Source of the DNA: Stephanodiscus triporus
Taxonomy: Eukaryota; Bacillariophyta; Thalassiosirophyceae; Thalassiosirales; Thalassiosiraceae
Direction of reading: 5' to 3'
Assembly: GCA_036939755.1 (NCBI GenBank)
Contig: JALLAZ010001076.1
Location: forward strand, 1-10,369
DNA length: 10,369 bases
In this document: piece by piece, positions 4,872-10,369 of the stretch
Position numbering within the stretch: the stretch's first letter is position 1
How the letters are laid out: the number at the start of each line of letters is the position of its first letter
Made by a program: the position numbers and the translations under genes
Notes under the pieces: generated by a model
Databases searched by the model: none
Seen by the model: only the letters and a program-made list of their open reading frames with translations
What the model was told of the DNA's origin: nothing

Positions 4872-7800
4872 TTAGGGATTTGATTTCGCAACAAATGCCC
4901 GCGCTTCTTCCTTGACACGATCTTGACTTTCTTCATCACCATGCTCCTCCTCCATCCGGTACCATTTCTTGAAAAGGCTTTTCATTTGCTTATCACTGAA
5001 CTTAAACTTGCGATCGTTTGATACCGGATTCACCACACTAGCAAACAAAGACCGGGCTTTTGCGATGTCTCCATTCTTGACCTCTTTATCAATATTTACG
5101 AACAACAAATCCATCCGCTTGGGGTGTTTTTGAAGTAAGGCATTGAATATGGTTCTCCCCCTTTCTGGAGATCCTAGCTCAAACTCCATTTGTGCAAACT
5201 TGCTCATTACTTCAACATGTTTAGTTTGGCACAAGCTTTGCAGAGATCTCTTTAGAAGAGCGTGCGCTTCCTCGTGCCTTGAGCCCTTCAGGAGGTATTG
5301 GAAGTGTGCTACCCAGACTGATTTCTTACTCTTAAATTTCTTGCACATCTTCTTAAACATCTCATCGGCTCGTTTAGTAATAACATACAGATCAGACGAT
5401 CCACTCGATGATGCAGCTGCATCAACTTCTTTGTCTAGCAGCTCACAGACTCTCAGGTAGACTTGCTTTGGATTATTATGTTGACAGGCACGATCAACAG
5501 TGTCGTGCAAGGAATTGTTGGTTCCATACTTAAGCTCCAAAGTAAGTAATGCTGTCCAAACGTTGAGCTAAACGACAGAGTGTACAATCAACAAGTCAGA
5601 TACATTCCGCACTATTCAATAGTAAAAGGCGATGTAATCAGTGGACTACTAACCTTCTCCCCTTCTTGGCGAAATTCGATTCTCTCAAAAGCGCGGTTGG
5701 CTACAGTGCGAGCGCTGTCGATGTCAGCAAGAGACAAGTGAAACGCCATGTACCTAATCCAAACTTCTGAACTGTTGGGGCTGCTCGCGACAAGACGTTC
5801 GAAGTCGGCTGAATTTTCGGGACTTTCGTCGGCAGTGCCATCCGCAAGAGCGGCCTCCCTTCGGGAGGTTTCTTCTTCCTCCCTCTTCTTGGCCGCCGCC
5901 TTCATTCTGGCCTTATGACTACTTTTGAAGCCAACATCCACGTCATCGTCACTCTCGTCTTCTGATGAATCGGACGACTCGTCGTCATCCGACGAGTTGG
6001 CAGCCAGCTTACTTGATTTGGTAGGTTTGGAAGCAGCAGTACCCCAGTCAAATCCAACATTGGTATCCATTGCATCGAACAATTCAATCTTGGCCACTGG
6101 CTCCTCTTCCAATTCATCATCTTCATCATCAGAGGATCCATTGTCACTGGAGCTTTCCCCACTGCTTTCGTCGGCATCTGTGCTCCCTTCAATGTCAATG
6201 TCTTCTTCATCCTCCTCCATCTTTTTCGCCAACTTGGACGCGAAATCTTCATCCTCACTGCTAATTGAATTTTTCTCCTCACTGTCACTGTCCTCATTTC
6301 TGTCCTCGTCCATCTCATCAGAAGAAGATTCAGAGCCACTGGACGAACCACTGTCGTCGTCTGAACTTTCATCGTCTGCGAAGTTGCTAGCCTTGAGACT
6401 AAAAGCTAAACGCCGCTGCTCATTATCCAGCTTAAGAACAATAAGTTTAACAAAATCACCGGGGTTGTACAGGTCGAAAATGTTCTTGATGTAATTGTCA
6501 CTGCATTCGGAAACATGAGCTAGGCCACTAACATCGCTGTTGTCAATCCGTACAAATACTCCATAGCTCTCGACGCGAGTGATTACGCCTGTGTACTTTG
6601 AGTTTTCCTTGATATCATCCATCGTGACACGGTTGCTACTGGCGAGCAGTACCGATTCTCGCAAGTCCATATCTACCATCGTGACAGATTTTTTGCTACC
6701 TTTTTTTGTGTTCTGAGATTCCTTGACAGTTTTCACCTTCCCTACTATCAGGCGGCCTGGAGGGAACACGGTGCCAGGATTTGGTATGAAATCATCACTT
6801 AATTCCTTCAAGATAACGCGTCCTTCCACCAAACGGGAGAGTCGGACAAAACACCCTTTGTTTGTAGTGGCGACAACATATGCAGTTGAAGTTTCATTCG
6901 GGTTGGGGATCCTGTCATCGTCCATATTGCCTTTTAAACGGGAGTCCCTCAAACTCAATTCCACCATTCCATTGAGACCTCCAAGGACCCTGCAATTGAC
7001 GTATTTTCCTTCAGGATAGTCATTCTGCGCATTCCCACTATGCCAACCAAGACATATGACAAAACAAATAAGCATGTTAGTAAGAAGTCAAAGTGGGCAT
7101 GTAATCAAGATTTCATTGCGACGCTTAGTGATAAATAAAGTTGCGCCTCTTCACACTCTGGATACTGTATTTTATGCATCTTTCAATGATTATGAAATCA
7201 ATCTGCATCACAACTAGAACATGTCAAATTTGTCCCAGCCGTTCCACGTATGCAAGTTTACCAAACAGACAATCATCATTAAAGACATGCATTTGTGGCT
7301 CACCTTGCCTCATACTCATCGTCAGACGCATCATCTTCTTCGTGTGCATCTGAATCAGAGGAAACCACTCGTTGATGGTGCTGGTCATGCTCTCCGCGAC
7401 CCTTCGTACTTGCTTTGCCCAAAGGCATGTTGTCCCAACCATCCACATCCGCAAGCTCCGTAATGCAGCACCGTCCAATAAAGTTGCCTCGCAGATTTAA
7501 CATGAGCGACGGTGGGCCAATCATGCGAGATTTGGTGTTGATTCGCCCTACGATCACATCGCCGCGTTGAGGCTTGGTCGGTTTGAATAATGGTTGCTTG
7601 CTCTTTTGGCTTTTCCCAACATCATTGGTGTCATTGGGAACTATAAGCACAGATAGATCCAGAATATGATGGTCCTCCTTCACGACGTCATCGTGATCGT
7701 CTGTCTGCAGATGATGGCGACTATGACCCGGTAATGGTGACTTCTTACCGTGACTCGTCCCCTCCAAGACGCAGCATGTGATTCGAGTTCCAACGTTATA

Positions 7801-10369
7801 GTTGGACTGTAAGTCGTTAAGTGCATCCGCATCGGCGGAGAGCTCCAGAGCGGGGATAAAGCCGGAGATTCCTGGGCACACTTGAACCCACAGACCATGA
7901 TGAGAGGATGGGGTAGTCGAGACCGATGTGACAATTGCCGACAAGACGGATCCAGGAGGGAGGTGTGCGGGGTCACTAACTATATGCGGGAGAGGCCCTG
8001 GCAAGTTGGTAAGTTCCACATACAACACCCCGTCGCGATTGTCCACTGCGACGCAACGGACGCCCGAAATAACATCGCCCAACTTCCAACTGTAAAATGG
8101 ATGGGACTTTCCAATCTTATGTTCATCTTTGAATTGCTTCTCCTTCTTCGATAGCTTCGTTTTGTTCAGTGGCGCGCTCGACATGGTGATGTGAATCCTT
8201 GCGCGGACTTTGGATGAATCGACATTGACGTTATTCTCAAGAAGGAGCACCTTGATCCTGGCAAAATTTATGTCTACCACCTTGACATCCCCCACGACAT
8301 CGCCAGCTTGAAGATGACCAGACTTGGCTCCCCTATTCTTCGATTCATTTTTCTTCCGCTTTTTGGCGATTTCGCTTTCCGACACCCGCTTCAACAGAAT
8401 CTTGGGAGGGGACGACGTAACATCCAACGCAGTCACCTTACACAGGATGGAATCATATAGCTTCTCGTCCAGGCCCTTCTTCAACTTCGGAATGAGACCC
8501 GTCAGTCCATCCAGGAAACGGACGAAGGCACCAAATCGTTTGTCGATTCTCGTGACATATCCCCGGACATATTCTCCCATGAAGATGTTCGATTTTGGAG
8601 AGGGGCAAATGATGGACAAGTCATCATTGCCATTCGACGACGACGATTTTGCCGACTGATTCGTCTTGACGGCATCGACGAGTGAGGGTCGGAGACTCAC
8701 GACGGGGAGAGCATCTGCCCCATTGGGAACCGACAGCACCATTCCCTCCGCATCGATGCGCTTTCCAACAGTAAGCTTCCCTTGAGCTATCCCATCGAGT
8801 TCCACGGGTGGGTTGGACAGATCATTACCATACGAATCCATCAGCTGATCGTAAGGCAATTTGCACTCGACGGCACCACCACTACTGTTGGATAAGGAGC
8901 CAGTTAAGAACTTCGATTTGATGGAAACGACCGCATATCCAGGCAAGAACAAGCCGTCATCACGTCGTAGGCAATTCACGAGTTGGAGCACCTTCATCCT
9001 CTTGGGCATCAGGAGCGATCCCGCCGCAAGCGGCACTGCCACCGACTCCTTATCCTTCGTCGTCGTCCCTTCTTCTCCTGTCACTTCGTTCTCCTCGTTG
9101 TCGTCCGCCTTGTTCTCCACAACCGTCTTCAAACTCAACTTCAGCTGATAATAATAAGCATTCTCCTCGACGTCATTGTTACCACCTTCATCAGTGTTCA
9201 TCGTAGTGCGTCTGTTCCTCCTTCGTACGCAATCAACGACGCGCGCGGCGACGACATCCCCGACGTTGTAATTCAATTTCGGATCCTCGACGCCCAGCTC
9301 TGCGGCGAGACTCCGCGAGCTCACCCTCCCATGAACGTTGTTGTAAAACGTCACCGTCAGGCCCATGTCGTCGACCTTGGATATGAATCCGGCGGCGATC
9401 CGTCCGGGCGCGATGGACTGGTAATCCGTGATGGGATCGGAAACGTCGTTCGACAACAGCGTCTTCTTGGCGGTGAGGACGCACTGTCGAGATGAGGCGT
9501 CGACGGTGAGGCAGCGGACGGAGACCGTATTCCCCACCTTGTACTTGGCCAGACGGATCTTGGAACGGTATCCGGCAGCATCGATGCCGCCGTGCGACGC
9601 CCTGTCAAACAGGTGCACCGCTGGAATGATGCCCTTCGTGCCGACGCCGAGATCGACGAGGACCCCACCCGAGTCGAGGAGCTGCAACACCGGGACGTCG
9701 TCGTATATCGTTCCGGGTCGGACGTCGGCGTGCGTGAGAACATGAGCATCCACGATGGATTTCGCGGTGGCGCACGACGCGATGCCATCGAAGAGGTTGG
9801 CGGTCGACAGTATGCGAAGGGCATTGATCCGTGCGTTGAGGGAGAAGTGACGCGCGAACAACGCCTCGGGGGTGCGCTGTTGTTGGCCCCTGTTGTTGTC
9901 GGCGTTCGATTTGACCCCCCCCCGTTGCTTCTTTCCCTTCTTGGACGACCCATCGTCGTTGTTGTCAATCGATTTGGATATGTGCACGTAGGCCGTGGCG
10001 ACCCTTGACGCCGCCAGGTAATCCCGATTGGCGAGGAGGTTGTTCGACATTGCCCCGTCGATTGACCGGGCGATCTCGTCGCGCCGACGCCCTTTCTCGT
10101 TCGTGCCGTCGACCGACGAAGGCGGCAGCGCCAACAGCGCGCCAATGCCCGGATCGACGCGTATCACCCGAGCGTTCCTGACGATCGTGCCGACGGCGTA
10201 CGGGAACAGGGCGGAGTACTCGCCGTCCAGGGCGAGTATGTGTGGATTGAGGGAGAGGCGCACGATTTTCGTGGCGGCATCCACGGCGATTATGCGGGCC
10301 GTGAACTGCATTTTTTTTTTCAGGACGACGGAAAATCGGTTTGGGTGAGAGATGCTCATCTCCTTTTTA
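4872..10369 (-). CDS. RRP5: rRNA biogenesis protein RRP5 (PDCD11), 5' partial, three exons in the window
   Basis: Exons are 10369-7304, 7037-5654 and 5567-4872, giving about 1,714 residues. RRP5 is a nucleolar RNA-binding protein of the 90S pre-ribosome, needed in yeast for the A0-A2 cuts (18S) and A3 cut (5.8S). Counting from the Met at 10359, S1-type repeats cover about residues 54-411, 592-910 and 930-1238, with clear cores such as RGYVTRIDKRFGAFVRFLDG (599-618) and GVITRVESYGVFVRID. Residues about 1239-1395 (nt 6379-5911) are an acidic Ser/Asp/Glu linker. HAT repeats fill about 1428-1711; SADFERLVASSPNSSEVW, then YMAFHL, and across the last junction EGEK|LNVWTALLTLELKYG are hallmark RRP5 segments. 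The frame is open upstream of the Met at 10359 (codons for KKE), and residues 16-48 read like the tail of an earlier S1 repeat, so the true start and the first S1 repeats lie beyond the right edge. Known homologues are about 1,730-1,870 aa, consistent with a few hundred residues missing. Confidence 0.95.
5568..5653 (-). other. RRP5 intron (86 bp) inside the HAT domain
   Basis: The donor is GAGAAG|GTTAGT and the acceptor TCGTTTAG|CTCAAC, phase 0. Removing it joins EGEK to LNVW, a junction that reads straight through a conserved RRP5 segment, so the boundaries are secure. Confidence 0.95.
7038..7303 (-). other. RRP5 intron (266 bp) with a TACTAAC branch-site motif
   Basis: The donor is GCAAG|GTGAGC and the acceptor GGCATAG|TGGG, phase 2. 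The more obvious downstream AG (GCGCAG|AATGAC) would break the frame, whereas GGCATAG completes a Ser codon and continues into the S1 repeat. An exact TACTAAC lies at 7082-7076, about 38 nt from the acceptor. The intron carries in-frame stops and an apparent Met at 7075 that is not a start. Confidence 0.85.
9915..9923. repeat. Nine-C homopolymer inside RRP5 exon
   Basis: On the minus strand this run encodes Gly residues in a basic, low-complexity insert (KKGKKQRGGVK) between S1 repeats. The frame is intact across it, so the length shown is consistent with a working gene. It is a likely place for sequencing or slippage errors. Confidence 0.8.

Noticed and set aside
5925..6494. Plus-strand Ser/Leu-rich open frame of 189 codons
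   Set aside because: It is the antisense of the acidic Ser/Asp/Glu linker of RRP5; such repetitive codons keep the opposite strand open.
7038..7075. Hydrophobic N-terminus starting at an ATG at 7075, resembling a signal peptide for a separate protein
   Set aside because: This stretch is intron: the sequence has a branch-site motif and an acceptor that restores the RRP5 frame, and RRP5 homologues run continuously across the junction.
10312..10359. Met at 10359 as the RRP5 start codon
   Set aside because: The frame is open upstream to the window edge and the first residues read as the tail of an S1 repeat, so the real start is outside the window.

Overview
The window is nuclear DNA of an intron-bearing eukaryote, most likely a stramenopile alga and probably a diatom. 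This rests on spliceosomal introns (about 79-266 bp, GT..AG), compact gene spacing, and a mixture of housekeeping genes with a DNA transposon. The lineage call is inference; no marker gene settles it.

The left quarter (1 to about 2740) looks like most of a PIF/Harbinger-type DNA transposon carrying two divergently transcribed genes. On the minus strand is a two-exon gene that runs off the left edge: an N-terminal domain with weak Myb/SANT-like character, an Asp-rich linker, a basic stretch and an unrecognised beta-rich-looking domain. On the plus strand is a two-exon transposase (353 aa) with a complete DDE triad. Between them lies a 581-bp promoter region packed with inverted repeats and an 11-bp tandem repeat, most of which share the core TTGCACG. 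Downstream of the transposase is an AT-rich subterminal region with three copies of TTCATACTTT, then a G6...C6 segment that may be the right end of the element. The left end is outside the window.

The middle (2812-4770) is an intronless plus-strand gene for PEX5, the receptor that imports PTS1 proteins into peroxisomes. The C-terminal TPR half is typical. The N-terminal half is unusual: it has a Cys at position 4, a long Gln/His/Met tract and no canonical WxxxF/Y motif. The apparent transposon end lies only about 75 bp upstream of its start codon.

The right half (4872 to the right edge, minus strand) is RRP5 (PDCD11 in animals), the S1-repeat/HAT-repeat ribosome biogenesis factor. It is in three exons in this window, and its 5' end is missing beyond the right edge. 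About 1,714 residues are present. PEX5 and RRP5 converge tail to tail with 101 bp between stop codons. They work in different pathways (peroxisome import and nucleolar pre-rRNA processing) and appear to be neighbours only by position. I saw no tRNA, rRNA or CRISPR array.
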